51,427 bases of DNA from an uncultured Oscillospiraceae bacterium (GCA_946546815.1 CAMNOL010000003.1:1-51427); one strand, 5' to 3'. Shown: positions 16,102 to 24,736, counted from the stretch's first letter. A program made the numbers and translations. The notes: generated by a model from the sequence alone, not told the origin.

Positions 16102-16147
16102 AAAAGCCGTCCATACTAGAACAAAAACTCTGGTAAGGACGGTTTTT
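16102..16147 (+). promoter_or_regulatory. Terminator-like hairpin abutting the next start codon
   Basis: AAAAGCCGTCC (16102-16112) pairs with GGACGGTTTTT (16137-16147), 11 bp with one G-U, around a 24-nt loop. The right arm contains the AAGGA ribosome binding site and the T tract ends 3 bases before ATG 16151. It could end ahcY transcription, attenuate the next gene, or mask its binding site. Confidence 0.6.
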
Positions 16148-16150
16148 CAT

Positions 16151-18469
16151 ATGAAAGCGATCATTTTGGCCGGGGGCAGCGGAACACGGCTGCGCCCGCT
16201 GACCGCAGAGGTGCCAAAGCCCATGGTGACGCTGATGGGCAGGCCCCTGCTGGAGCACATTTTCCTGCTGTTGTGGCGCAGCGGCATCACCGAAGCTGCG
16301 GTTACGCTCCATTACCTGCCGGAGGTGGTGGAGCATTATTTTGGGGACGGCAGCGAATGGGGAATGCGCCTGTCCTACTTTCAGGAGCGGGAGCCGCTGG
16401 GCACCGCCGGAGCGGTGAAAGCCTGTGAAGACTTTCTGGGAGAGGACGAGGATGTGCTGGTGCTCAGCGGAGACGCCCTGTGCGATTTTGACTTGAGGGA
16501 GGCCATCCGGTTCCACCGTCAGCGCCGGTGCGCCGCCACGCTGCTGCTCTGCCGCAGCGAGCAGCCCCTGGAATACGGCCTTGTGCGGACGGAGCCGGAC
16601 GGAACCATCACAGAATTTGTGGAAAAGCCGGGCTGGGGACAGGTGTTCACTGATCAGGTCAACACCGGAATTTATCTGCTGTCCCGGCGGGCGCTGGCAC
16701 AGATTCCCGAAAATACCGTCTACGATTTCGGCCGGGATCTGTTTCCCCGGCTGTTAGAGCGCGGAGAGACCCTCTGCGGCTTTCTGCCCCAGGGCTACTG
16801 GAAGGACATCGGGGACTGCGGGGCGTATCTGCAGGCGGTTCAGGACGCGCTGGAGGAGAAGGTCCGGCTGGACATGGGCATGCCCCAGGAGACGCCGGGC
16901 ATTTGGTGCGCCTCCCCGGTGCCGGAGACGGCAAAGCTCCTTCCGCCCTGTTATATTGAAAAAAATGTCTCCATCGGGGCGCACTCGGTCATCGGCCCGT
17001 TCACCGTGCTGGAACGGGGCAGCCGGGTAGGAGCCCGGTCTGTGGTGCGCAATGCGGTGCTGATGGGCGCAGCACTGGAGGACGGGGTAGAGGCAACCGG
17101 AGCCATTCTCTGCCCGGAGGCCTCTGCCGGGAGCGGTTCGGTGCTGAATCCTGGGACGGTGCTGGGGTCACGCTCTGCGGCGGGGGAACACGCCATCTTG
17201 CGCCAGGGGGTCAGGCTCTGGCCGGATGTGAAAACGGCCCCCGGCCAGCGGGTCAGCACTACGATCACCGCCGGACGGCCGGGACAGATGGTCTTTGAGG
17301 ACGGTATCCTGCTGGGGTCTGTGGGACAGGAGATCAGCCCGGAGCTGATGGTGTCCATTGGCAGCCTGTTGGGAGAGGAGAAAACCGTGGGGCTGGGGTT
17401 CTATGGCGGGGTGGCCGCCCGTGCCCTGACCATGGCGGCGGCAGCGGGGATTGCCTCTGCCGGCGGAACCGCGCTGATGCACGACGGAACCACCGCGGCG
17501 GCGGCAGCGTGGGTGGCAGGAGAACGAAAAATCCCCCTTTCGCTGTTTCTCTGTCAGCAGGACAACCGAATCATTTTGCACTTTTTTGACAAAAACGGCC
17601 TGCCACTGACCCGAATCGAGCAGAGAAAGCTGGAATCGGCGCTGCTGCAGGGGGTGTTCCACCGCTCCCCTGCCGAGCAGGTGGGACAGCAGCGGGAGCT
17701 GTCAGGTGTGGACGGCTCCTACCTCCGGGAAGCGGTCCGGCGCTCCGGAACAGGACCGGTCCGTCCGCTCTCTGTCCTTGTGCCCAGGCAGGGCCGGGCC
17801 AATGTGCTGCTGAGAGAGGCGCTGTACGAGCTGGGGATGAAGGTGCGTTCCGGGGAAGGACCGCTGTGCTTTTCCATTGCAGAAAACGGCACCGAACTCA
17901 CTGCCCGAGACGAAGTGGGGAAGCTGGTGTCAGCCGAGCAGATGCAGCTGCTGACTGGGTACCTGCTGCTGGAACAGGGAGAACGGCAGCTGGTGCTGGC
18001 CGATTCCGCGCCGGCGGCGGCAGAAACCCTTGCCGGAGCATACGGAGCGGTGATTCTCCGCATGGGCAGGGACAGAAAACAGGTCAGCGCGCTGGCCCAT
18101 GAGCAGCGGTGCCTGTGGGACGGCGTATTTGCCGCCTGCCTGATTCTCCGGCGGATGGCCCAATCGGGAGAACGCCTGTCCCGGCTGCTGGAGAAGCTGC
18201 CGCCCTGCGTGCTGCACAGAGAAGAGCTGAACCTGCACACCGGGCGCAGCAGTTTGATGCAGAAGCTCACCGCCCGCTACCCCGAGGCGGAGAGCACGGC
18301 AGAGGGACTGCGGATTCCGGTGGCGGGGGGAAGCGTGTTTGTGGCGCCCAGAAGCCGGCTTTCCGCACTGAAAATTTCCGCAGAGGCTGCCAGTGCAGAG
18401 GCGGCGGAGGAGCTGTGCGGCCTGCTGACGGAGCAGGTGAAGCGCCTGGACAGCCCATCGGCGCCGTGA
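16151..18469 (+). CDS. Sugar-1-P nucleotidyltransferase with degenerate phosphomutase domain
   Basis: 772 aa in three parts. Residues 1 to about 235 are an NTP-transferase with the pyrophosphorylase signature LAGGSGTRLRPLT and downstream VPKPM; about 255-370 are left-handed beta-helix hexapeptide repeats; about 375-772 align with a phosphomannomutase/phosphoglucomutase. This architecture is known from mannose-1-phosphate guanylyltransferase-like fusions. In the mutase part the catalytic serine loop (normally TASHN) reads LFLCQQDN near 463-470, the metal loop (D-x-D-x-D) is replaced around 575, and the C-terminal phosphate loop reads APRSRLS, so it should be inactive. The nucleotidyltransferase probably makes an NDP-sugar for the envelope; the sugar is uncertain. 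The start codon follows a hairpin. Confidence 0.87.
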   Translation: MKAIILAGGSGTRLRPLTAEVPKPMVTLMGRPLLEHIFLLLWRSGITEAAVTLHYLPEVVEHYFGDGSEWGMRLSYFQEREPLGTAGAVKACEDFLGEDEDVLVLSGDALCDFDLREAIRFHRQRRCAATLLLCRSEQPLEYGLVRTEPDGTITEFVEKPGWGQVFTDQVNTGIYLLSRRALAQIPENTVYDFGRDLFPRLLERGETLCGFLPQGYWKDIGDCGAYLQAVQDALEEKVRLDMGMPQETPGIWCASPVPETAKLLPPCYIEKNVSIGAHSVIGPFTVLERGSRVGARSVVRNAVLMGAALEDGVEATGAILCPEASAGSGSVLNPGTVLGSRSAAGEHAILRQGVRLWPDVKTAPGQRVSTTITAGRPGQMVFEDGILLGSVGQEISPELMVSIGSLLGEEKTVGLGFYGGVAARALTMAAAAGIASAGGTALMHDGTTAAAAAWVAGERKIPLSLFLCQQDNRIILHFFDKNGLPLTRIEQRKLESALLQGVFHRSPAEQVGQQRELSGVDGSYLREAVRRSGTGPVRPLSVLVPRQGRANVLLREALYELGMKVRSGEGPLCFSIAENGTELTARDEVGKLVSAEQMQLLTGYLLLEQGERQLVLADSAPAAAETLAGAYGAVILRMGRDRKQVSALAHEQRCLWDGVFAACLILRRMAQSGERLSRLLEKLPPCVLHREELNLHTGRSSLMQKLTARYPEAESTAEGLRIPVAGGSVFVAPRSRLSALKISAEAASAEAAEELCGLLTEQVKRLDSPSAP

Positions 18470-18912
18470 TGACATTTGCCTTTTGTATGAGGTCGGAACT
18501 CTGTTGTGGAGGGACCTTCTCCATGACAGAGCGCCGGCGCTCCGGAAGCTGGGGGGACAGAAGCAGCCTGAGGCCGAAAAGGTGCTGTACAATTGGTACT
18601 TTTGCCCAAACACCTGGAATCAGGCGACAATTTGTTACAAAAAAAGACAAACAAGTAAAAATTGCCAATCGAAGGTATACTTTTGAGAAAAGCCGTGATA
18701 TACTGTATACAGGAAAGTTTGGGGCGGAGCGGATTCGCAGGAACGGAATTGAAAAAATATGAAAACGGACTCGCATTCTGACCCACGGACCGGCAGGAGG
18801 AAGAGCAGACAGACGTGACGGGGCCTGTCTGCCGGCCTCATTCTGTGGACTGTGGCGGAAGGATTACTGAGCATACATGACAAAACGGAGCGAAAGGAGC
18901 ATCATTGTTTAT
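18470..18912 (+). other. Intergenic region and leader of the RNase J gene
   Basis: About 440 bases. It contains a perfect 14-bp palindrome GAGCGCCGGCGCTC (18529-18542), a promoter candidate (TTGAGA 18683-18688, 17-base spacer, TATACA 18706-18711) and in the resulting leader a hairpin GCAGACAG (18805-18812) with CTGTCTGC (18825-18832). RNase J leaders may serve autoregulation, but nothing here proves that. The ORFs covering this stretch lack supporting features. Confidence 0.5.
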
Positions 18913-20571
18913 ATGGCAGAAAAACTGAAAATTATTTCTTTGGGCGGACTGGACGAGATCGGCAAGAACCTGACGGTCTACGAGTACGGCAATGACATCA
19001 TCATTGTGGATGTGGGAATGGGATTCCCGGACAATGATATGTACGGAATTGACGTGGTCATTCCGGATGTCAGCTATCTGATTCGCAACCAGGCAAAGAT
19101 CCGGGCGATTTTCCTGACCCATGGCCATGAGGACCACATCGGTTCCCTGCCCTACGTGCTGCGGGATATCACCGCACCCATTTACTGCACCCGCATGACC
19201 GCCGGGCTGGTGGAGTTGAAGCTGGAGGAGCACGGACTGCGGTCCACCACGGACATTTACACCTGCAAGGCGGGGGACGTGATCCGGGCGGGCTGCTTCT
19301 CTGTGGAGTTTATCCACGTGAACCACTCCATTTCCGACGCGGTGGCCTTTGCCATCAAGTGTCCCCTGGGCACGGTGGTACACACCGGCGACTGGAAAAT
19401 CGACCCCACCCCCATTTCCGGCGGCATGATTGACCTGGCCCGGTTTGGGGAGCTGGGCAACGAGGGCGTGCTGGCCATGCTGTGCGACTCCACCAACGTG
19501 GAGAACCCGGGCTACACCAAGAGCGAGCAGAAGGTGGGCGACACCTTCGATTCCCTGTTCAAGGGCTGTGACGAGCGCATCATCATCACCACCTTCTCTT
19601 CCAACATTGACCGCATCCAGCAGATCATCAACGTGGCCGCCCGCTACGGGCGCAAGGTGGCGGTCTCCGGACGGAGCATGGAGAACGCCCTGAAGGTTTC
19701 CCGGGAGCTGGGGTATATGCAGGTCCCGGAGGGCGTGGTGGTAGACCTGAACCAGATCCGCTCCCTGCCCAGGAACCAGGTGTGTATCATCACCACCGGC
19801 AGCCAGGGCGAGACCATGTCCGCCATGCGGCGCATTGCCTTTTCCACCCACCGGCAGATTGAGATTCAGCCCGGTGACCGCATCATCATGTCTGCCAGCG
19901 CCATCCCGGGCAACGAGAGCGCCATCAGCGCGGTGGTCAACGAGCTGTACCGCAAGGGCGCAGAGGTGGTCAACGAGCGGAAGCTGGATCTGCACGTGTC
20001 CGGACACGCCTGCCAGCAGGAGCTGTGCATCATGCACGCACTGGTGAGACCCAAGTTCTTTATTCCCGTTCACGGTGAGCAGCGGATGATGAAGCTCCAC
20101 GCCCGGCTGGCGGAGCGCATGGGAATGAACCCCCACAACATCATCATCGGCGAAATCGGCAAGGTCATTGAGCTGACAAAGGATTCCATCCGCATCGCCG
20201 GCACAGTGCCCAGCGGCAAGGTGCTGGTGGACGGCTACGGCGTCGGCGACGTGGGAAGCGTTGTGCTCCGGGACCGGAAGCATCTGGCTGAGGACGGTGT
20301 GATCATCGTGGTCATGACCATGTCCAAAGACGACGAGGAGCTGCTGTCCGGACCGGATATCGTCACCCGTGGCTTTGTGTATGTGAAGGAGTCGGAGGAG
20401 CTGCTCCAGGACCTCCAGTCCCTGGCCACCCAGGTGGTCTACGAGTGCGAAAACCGCCGCACCACCGACTGGACCTCCATTAAGAGCGCGGTGAAGGGAG
20501 AGCTGGCCAGTTATCTCTACAAAAAGACCAAGCGCAGCCCCATGATCCTGCCCATCATCATGGAAGTGTAA
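18913..20571 (+). CDS. rnj: Ribonuclease J
   Basis: 552-aa metallo-beta-lactamase/beta-CASP RNase acting in mRNA decay and rRNA maturation, with 5'-3' exo and endo activity in characterised members. The zinc motif HGHEDHIGSLPYV is near residue 68-80; HTGDWKID, the beta-CASP segment SGRSMENAL and the late HVSGHA motif are all present. Full length for the family. ATG 18913 begins the conserved MAEKLKIISLGGLDEIG region; AAAGGAG is 13 bases upstream, rather far. An in-frame ATG at 18877 would add 12 residues. Confidence 0.95.
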   Translation: MAEKLKIISLGGLDEIGKNLTVYEYGNDIIIVDVGMGFPDNDMYGIDVVIPDVSYLIRNQAKIRAIFLTHGHEDHIGSLPYVLRDITAPIYCTRMTAGLVELKLEEHGLRSTTDIYTCKAGDVIRAGCFSVEFIHVNHSISDAVAFAIKCPLGTVVHTGDWKIDPTPISGGMIDLARFGELGNEGVLAMLCDSTNVENPGYTKSEQKVGDTFDSLFKGCDERIIITTFSSNIDRIQQIINVAARYGRKVAVSGRSMENALKVSRELGYMQVPEGVVVDLNQIRSLPRNQVCIITTGSQGETMSAMRRIAFSTHRQIEIQPGDRIIMSASAIPGNESAISAVVNELYRKGAEVVNERKLDLHVSGHACQQELCIMHALVRPKFFIPVHGEQRMMKLHARLAERMGMNPHNIIIGEIGKVIELTKDSIRIAGTVPSGKVLVDGYGVGDVGSVVLRDRKHLAEDGVIIVVMTMSKDDEELLSGPDIVTRGFVYVKESEELLQDLQSLATQVVYECENRRTTDWTSIKSAVKGELASYLYKKTKRSPMILPIIMEV

Positions 20572-20584
20572 TATCATAGGCAGC

Positions 20585-20622
20585 GAGGCTGTCGTCCCCA
20601 GGGACGGCGGCCTCTTTTTTTT
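20585..20622 (+). terminator. Intrinsic terminator after RNase J
   Basis: GAGGCTGTCGTCCC (20585-20598) pairs along its full length, with G-U wobbles, with GGGACGGCGGCCTC (20601-20614), followed by eight T residues. Confidence 0.93.
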
Positions 20623-20652
20623 GGCAAGACCCGGTTCATTGGGCTGAATCTG

Positions 20653-20661
20653 TGCTATAAT
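20653..20661 (+). promoter_or_regulatory. Extended -10 promoter
   Basis: TGCTATAAT (TG-n-TATAAT) at 20653-20661 without a good -35 element. It would drive the 34-codon ORF at 20719 and the CDF gene. Confidence 0.6.
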
Positions 20662-20718
20662 GGGATATGTTTCTGCTAAAAGCAAAAACAGGATTATGCC
20701 GGAAAGGAGCTGCATAGA

Positions 20719-20823
20719 ATGTTCCCACGGCGGAATGGAAGCGCCCGTAAGAGGAGAAGGCACGAAACCAACACCGCCGGGGCGCTGTCCGAGGCGCTGA
20801 AACCGCTCTTCTGGCGGGAGTGA
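20719..20823 (+). CDS. Candidate 34-aa basic small protein
   Basis: Short ORF not matching a family I know. GGAAAGGAG sits 9 bases before ATG 20719 and a promoter lies about 60 bases upstream. The N-terminal half is very basic (RRNGSARKRRRHE), the C-terminal half forms a plausible amphipathic helix ending FWRE. It ends 103 bases before the CDF transporter gene and could be a leader peptide or an independent small protein. Existence rests on the ribosome binding site and position only. Confidence 0.4.
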   Translation: MFPRRNGSARKRRRHETNTAGALSEALKPLFWRE

Positions 20824-20926
20824 GCAAAATCGGGGGCAATCCTGATGTGCCGCCGGTATTTGACAACATCTGGCGGATCAGCCAGTGCTATTGAATAAAA
20901 TTATTTTGCATACGAGGTGAATACCT

Positions 20927-22033
20927 ATGAACAGAGAACAGGTTATTGTGCGCACCAGCATCATCGGCATCCTTGCCAATGTGCTTCTGGCGGCATTTAA
21001 GGCGGCGGTGGGGGTGCTCAGCGGCTCCATTGCCATCGTTTTGGACGCGGTGAACAACCTGAGCGATGCCCTTTCGTCCATCATTACCATTATCGGCACC
21101 CGTTTGGCCGGCAAAAAGCCTGACAAAAAGCACCCCTACGGCCACGGACGCATTGAAATTATCACCGCAGTGGTGATTTCTGTCATCGTGCTTTACGCCG
21201 GCGTGACTTCCTTCGGAGAGTCGGTGAAGAAGATCATTCACCCGGTGACCCCGGACTATTCCGTGCCGGCGCTGGTCATCATTGCTGTGGCGGTGGTGGT
21301 GAAAATCCTGCTGGGACAATATGTCAAGGCCACCGGCGAAAAGGTGAAGTCAGACTCTCTCATTGCTTCCGGCGAGGACGCCCGGCTGGATGCAGTCATC
21401 TCCGCCTCCACGCTGGTTGCGGCCATCATCTATTTGCTGTCCCACCTGAGCCTTGAGGCCTGGCTGGGCGCGGTGATCTCTATTATCATCATCAAATCCG
21501 GCGTGGAGATGCTCCGGGGCTCCGTCTCCCAGATCGTGGGCGAGCGGATGGACAGCGAACTCACCAAAGCCATTCAGCAGACCATACTCACCTTCCCGGA
21601 TGTGTCCGGGGCTTACGATCTGATTCTGCACGATTACGGCCCCAATACGGTCATCGGTTCGGTGCACATTGAGGTGCCGGAGACTATGGGGGTCACAGAG
21701 CTGGCCCGGCTGGAGCGGCAGATCACGGAAAAGGTGATGAAGGAGCACCGGGTGGTGCTGGCGGGCATCAGCGTCTATGTAAAAACCGGATTGAACAGCC
21801 GGTCCAGCCTGGTGATGCGCAGAGTTCGGAAAATCGTCATGGAACATGAAAATGTCATCCAAATGCACGGATTTTTCCTGGACGAGGAGCTGAAGGAGAT
21901 GCACTTTGACATCATTATCGACTTTGACCAGAAAAACCGGATCGAAGAGTACCGACAGATCTGCTCCGAGGTGCAGCAGGCCTTCCCGGAGTACCGGGTG
22001 ACCATTACATTGGATGCAGATGTCTCTGACTGA
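20927..22033 (+). CDS. Cation diffusion facilitator transporter
   Basis: 368-aa divalent-metal/proton antiporter. Six transmembrane helices (to about residue 205) are followed by a cytoplasmic domain extended to two ferredoxin-like units (about 205-285 and 290-368). The transport-site residues are NxxxD in helix 2 (DAVNNLSD) and DxxxD in helix 5 (EDARLD), lacking the histidines typical of zinc exporters, so manganese or iron is more likely than zinc; that is inference from family knowledge. GAGGTG precedes ATG 20927. Together with the GDT1-like transporter at 482 the window would carry two candidate Mn2+ exporters. Confidence 0.9.
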   Translation: MNREQVIVRTSIIGILANVLLAAFKAAVGVLSGSIAIVLDAVNNLSDALSSIITIIGTRLAGKKPDKKHPYGHGRIEIITAVVISVIVLYAGVTSFGESVKKIIHPVTPDYSVPALVIIAVAVVVKILLGQYVKATGEKVKSDSLIASGEDARLDAVISASTLVAAIIYLLSHLSLEAWLGAVISIIIIKSGVEMLRGSVSQIVGERMDSELTKAIQQTILTFPDVSGAYDLILHDYGPNTVIGSVHIEVPETMGVTELARLERQITEKVMKEHRVVLAGISVYVKTGLNSRSSLVMRRVRKIVMEHENVIQMHGFFLDEELKEMHFDIIIDFDQKNRIEEYRQICSEVQQAFPEYRVTITLDADVSD

Positions 22034-22048
22034 CAACCACTGACAAAA

Positions 22049-22079
22049 AAGGAAGCACTGATCTGATCGGTGCTTCCTT
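22049..22079. terminator. Bidirectional terminator between convergent genes
   Basis: AAGGAAGCAC (22049-22058) pairs with GTGCTTCCTT (22070-22079), flanked by A residues on the left, between the plus-strand CDF gene and minus-strand rsmI. Confidence 0.8.
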
Positions 22080-22091
22080 GGCCTTTTCTGT

Positions 22092-22934
22092 TCAGTTTGA
22101 CGCTTCCTGCACCGCCAGACGGTACAGTTCTTTTTTCTGAAAGCCGGTGTCTGCAGCCACCTCTTTGGCGGCGTCCTTCATAGGCCGGCCCGCTGCGTAC
22201 AGTCTGCGAACCCGTTCCACCGCCTCTTCCAGCGTCAGAACGGGAGTTTCCTCCTGACGGGTTTCGCCCTCTACCACCAGCACAAACTCCCCTTTTGGGG
22301 GGGTCTCCCGGTAGTGGCCCAGCGCGTCCGCAAGAGTGGTCCGACGAATCTCCTCGTGAAGCTTGGTCAGTTCCCGGCACAGGGAAATGCGCCGCTCCCC
22401 ACCGAACAGCTCCGCCAGGTCCCCCAGGGTGCTCACCAGCTTGTGAGGCGCTTCATAGAAGATCATGGTTCGGCGCTCCTGCTTCAGGGAATCCAGATGC
22501 TCCCGGCGGTTTTTCTTATTCATGGGCAGGAAGCCCTCAAAGGTGAACCGGCCGGTGGGCAGGCCGGAAACGGCCAGTGCGGTCACCAGCGCACAGGGAC
22601 CGGGAATACCCACCACCGTCACATCGTGCTCCGCACACAGCGCCACCAGGTCTTCCCCGGGGTCACTGATGGCGGGGGTTCCGGCGTCGGTGATGAGGGC
22701 ACAGCTCTCTCCGGAGAGCAGACGCTGCAGAACCTGAGGACCGGCGGTTTCCGTGTTGTGCCGGTAGTAGCTGACCATGGGCTTTTTCAGTCCCAGGTGG
22801 TTCAGAATTTTGACAGAGACCCGGGTGTCCTCCGCAGCGATAAAATCCACCGCTGACAGCGTTTCGATGATGCGGGTGGACAGGTCTCCCAGGTTGCCGA
22901 TGGGGGTGGGAACAAGGTATAAAATGCCAGCCAT
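22092..22934 (-). CDS. rsmI: 16S rRNA (cytidine1402-2'-O)-methyltransferase
   Basis: 280-aa SAM-dependent enzyme that methylates the ribose of C1402 in the decoding centre of 16S rRNA. Signatures of the tetrapyrrole-methylase fold are clear: LVPTPIGNLGDLS at residues 7-19, AEDTR at 34-38 and DAGTPAISDPG about 83-93. Full length, including the small C-terminal domain. It lies 48 bases downstream of trmN6 on the same strand, an arrangement also seen in Bacillus (yabB, yazA, yabC), although the GIY-YIG gene yazA is not between them here. Confidence 0.96.
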   Translation of the reverse strand: MAGILYLVPTPIGNLGDLSTRIIETLSAVDFIAAEDTRVSVKILNHLGLKKPMVSYYRHNTETAGPQVLQRLLSGESCALITDAGTPAISDPGEDLVALCAEHDVTVVGIPGPCALVTALAVSGLPTGRFTFEGFLPMNKKNRREHLDSLKQERRTMIFYEAPHKLVSTLGDLAELFGGERRISLCRELTKLHEEIRRTTLADALGHYRETPPKGEFVLVVEGETRQEETPVLTLEEAVERVRRLYAAGRPMKDAAKEVAADTGFQKKELYRLAVQEASN

Positions 22935-22982
22935 AGGGACTCCTTTTCGGTGAGAATGAAATTTGCACAGGATAGTGACGAC

Positions 22983-23654
22983 TTATTCAGGGAACCGGGG
23001 CGGAGGATCCAGCAGCAGCACCGGCTCCACGTTCAGACCGGGGCGGCCTTGCCGAATGGCCTCCAGCAGCACCAGCTTCGGGGGCTTATCCAGACGGGAC
23101 TGCACCAGCTGCATCCGTTTTGGCTCCAGAGCGTTGGCGCGCAGCGCAGTCATCAGGTCCGCCAGCCGTTCCGCCCGGAACACCAAGGCAAATCGTCCGC
23201 CGGTTTTCAGACGGGGCGCAGCGGCCCGGCACAGCTCCTCCAGCGTGCAGGTGAGCTCGCTGCGGGCGTCTGCCCGACGGCGGGAGGCAGCGGGACCGAT
23301 CCCCGCGGGGAAGTAGGGGGGATTGGAGACGATCAGGTCGTAGTGTCCCTGAGAAAACCAGGCCTTTTCCCGGAGGTCGGCCCATAATACGGTGCCGTTC
23401 AGCCCGTTTTCCTGAAGATTCCGCCGGGCCAGCTCCGCAGAGGCGGCGTTCTGTTCGATGCCGTCCAGCGTCAGGTCCCCAGCCCGGGCGGCCAGCAGCA
23501 CCTGCAGCACGCCGACGCCGCAGCCAAGATCCAGCACATGATCGCCCCTGTGCAGCCCGGCGAAGCGGGATAACAACAGGGAATCCGTGCCCAGCATGGG
23601 CAGCGCCGTGTCCTGGCGGAGGGTAAGAGTTCCGATCCGTTCCACCTGTTCCAT
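22983..23654 (-). CDS. TrmN6-type tRNA adenine-N6 methyltransferase (YabB/YfiC)
   Basis: 223-aa Rossmann-fold methyltransferase. SAM motif DLGCGVG and the N6-adenine catalytic motif NPPYF are present. Family members such as YfiC methylate A37 of tRNA1-Val; YabB homologues in Firmicutes are annotated likewise. ATG 23654 is preferred over GTG 23675 because GGGAG lies 6 bases before it. Probable operon with rsmI. Confidence 0.88.
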   Translation of the reverse strand: MEQVERIGTLTLRQDTALPMLGTDSLLLSRFAGLHRGDHVLDLGCGVGVLQVLLAARAGDLTLDGIEQNAASAELARRNLQENGLNGTVLWADLREKAWFSQGHYDLIVSNPPYFPAGIGPAASRRRADARSELTCTLEELCRAAAPRLKTGGRFALVFRAERLADLMTALRANALEPKRMQLVQSRLDKPPKLVLLEAIRQGRPGLNVEPVLLLDPPPRFPE

Positions 23655-23714
23655 AGATTGCTCCCGTTCAATCACATCTGTGCCGCATCATTATGACACA
23701 GTTTTTCCGAAAAT

Positions 23715-24320
23715 TCAATTCAGCCCCAGAATTTCCCGCAGCGCCGGGTAATCCTCCCGGAACACATACCCCTGCATCCCCTGGGCTCGGGCGCTGTCCA
23801 CGTTGTCCTCCCGGTCGTCAATGAAAAAGCACTCCGCTGGGCACAGGTGATAGCGCTCCAGCAGCCGCTGGTAAATCTCCGGCTCCGGCTTGAGCAGCAG
23901 CTCCTGGCAGGAGACCACTGCGCCGTCAAAGTAATCCAGCGGAGAAAAGTTGTTAAAATAGGTGAAAAACAGGTCAGAAGCATTGGAAAGAATGTAAATG
24001 CGGTAGCCGGCCTGTTTGCAGTCCCGGACAAATTCTTTTGCGCCGGGCAGAGGCTCCATGCAGAAATCCCAGTGGAAGCAGCAGTTTTTCAGGGCGCTTC
24101 GGTGGGCCTCCGGTACTCTGTCCCGGATCAGGCCGTAGCGGTCCCCGTCTTTGATGAGCCCCCGGTCCGCCATCAGCCATTCCGGCGCCTGGAACAGCTC
24201 CCGAAGAATGAGCTCCTTTTCCTCTTGGGAGGAGCAGAAGCGGTCCACCACCTTCTGGGGCTGGAAATCCAGCAGAACGTTTCCCATGTCGAACACGATA
24301 TTTTTGATCGTTGCTTTCAT
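23715..24320 (-). CDS. HAD family phosphatase (YihX-like)
   Basis: 201-aa HAD hydrolase. Motif I is VFDMGNVLLDF, with nucleophile Asp11; as in the YihX group the second Asp is replaced by Gly. Motif II is LSNAS, Lys of motif III lies in LLLKPEPEIY, and motif IV is FIDDREDN. YihX dephosphorylates glucose-1-phosphate, but the substrate here is not proven. ATG 24320 is chosen because GAGG ends 7 bases upstream; the longer upstream frame runs into the divergent RNA locus. It ends 60 bases before the trmN6 start region. Confidence 0.88.
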   Translation of the reverse strand: MKATIKNIVFDMGNVLLDFQPQKVVDRFCSSQEEKELILRELFQAPEWLMADRGLIKDGDRYGLIRDRVPEAHRSALKNCCFHWDFCMEPLPGAKEFVRDCKQAGYRIYILSNASDLFFTYFNNFSPLDYFDGAVVSCQELLLKPEPEIYQRLLERYHLCPAECFFIDDREDNVDSARAQGMQGYVFREDYPALREILGLN

Positions 24321-24372
24321 ATTCATACCTCGGCGGGAACACCGTTCCCTTCTGTTTGTTGCGTTCAAAAAA

Positions 24373-24401
24373 ATTATACCCACAGGATGGAGAAAAGACA
24401 A
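24373..24401 (-). promoter_or_regulatory. Promoter of the YihX-like gene (minus strand)
   Basis: On the minus strand TTGTCT (24396-24401), 17-base spacer, perfect TATAAT (24373-24378). It is divergent from the RNA promoter 80 bases away. Confidence 0.8.
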
Positions 24402-24480
24402 GGGGAAAGGCGCAGATTCCGCAACCTTTTGGCAGATGCGATTCAAGTCGAAAGTTTTTTGAAAAATATTAAAAAAGTGC

Positions 24481-24509
24481 TTGACATTTCTGCCGTCCGG
24501 TGGTAATAT
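24481..24509 (+). promoter_or_regulatory. Strong promoter of the orphan RNA unit
   Basis: Perfect TTGACA (24481-24486), 17-base spacer and TAATAT (24504-24509); an overlapping TATAAT (24507-24512) also exists. Transcription should begin near 24516-24520. Confidence 0.88.
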
Positions 24510-24625
24510 AATGTCAACATAAGAAAAGGAAACATCCTTTTCAAGAATCTTAAGAACAGGAGGACACGCCAAAGAACAAGTGAAAACGGCAGCTGTACCG
24601 TGTAAGCAGCAGACAGTTTCCACCT

Positions 24626-24712
24626 CATCCACTTGAAAGGGTGATGCGTTATGATTGGTAACAGGGCAACAATCAAGTAACGCAGGAGGTACAGTCCCAT
24701 GTACAGGTAAAT
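24626..24712 (+). repeat. RNA module, copy 1 (87 nt)
   Basis: Begins with hairpin CATCC (24626-24630)/GGGTG (24639-24643) with an 8-nt loop ending GAAA. A second hairpin follows, with TGCGTT (24645-24650)/AACGCA (24679-24684) and GATTG (24653-24657)/CAATC (24670-24674), then AGGAGGT and GTAC/GTAC (24689-24692 and 24701-24704). Two mini-ORFs fit in it: 24651-24680 (MIGNRATIK) and 24699-24710 (MYR), each preceded by a purine-rich site. Confidence 0.75.
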
Positions 24713-24736
24713 TTTGAAACGTTCCTTCCGCCATTC

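Noticed and set aside
18838-20763. 641-aa minus-strand ORF opposite the RNase J gene
   Set aside because: Antisense shadow of RNase J; no domain and no translation signals.
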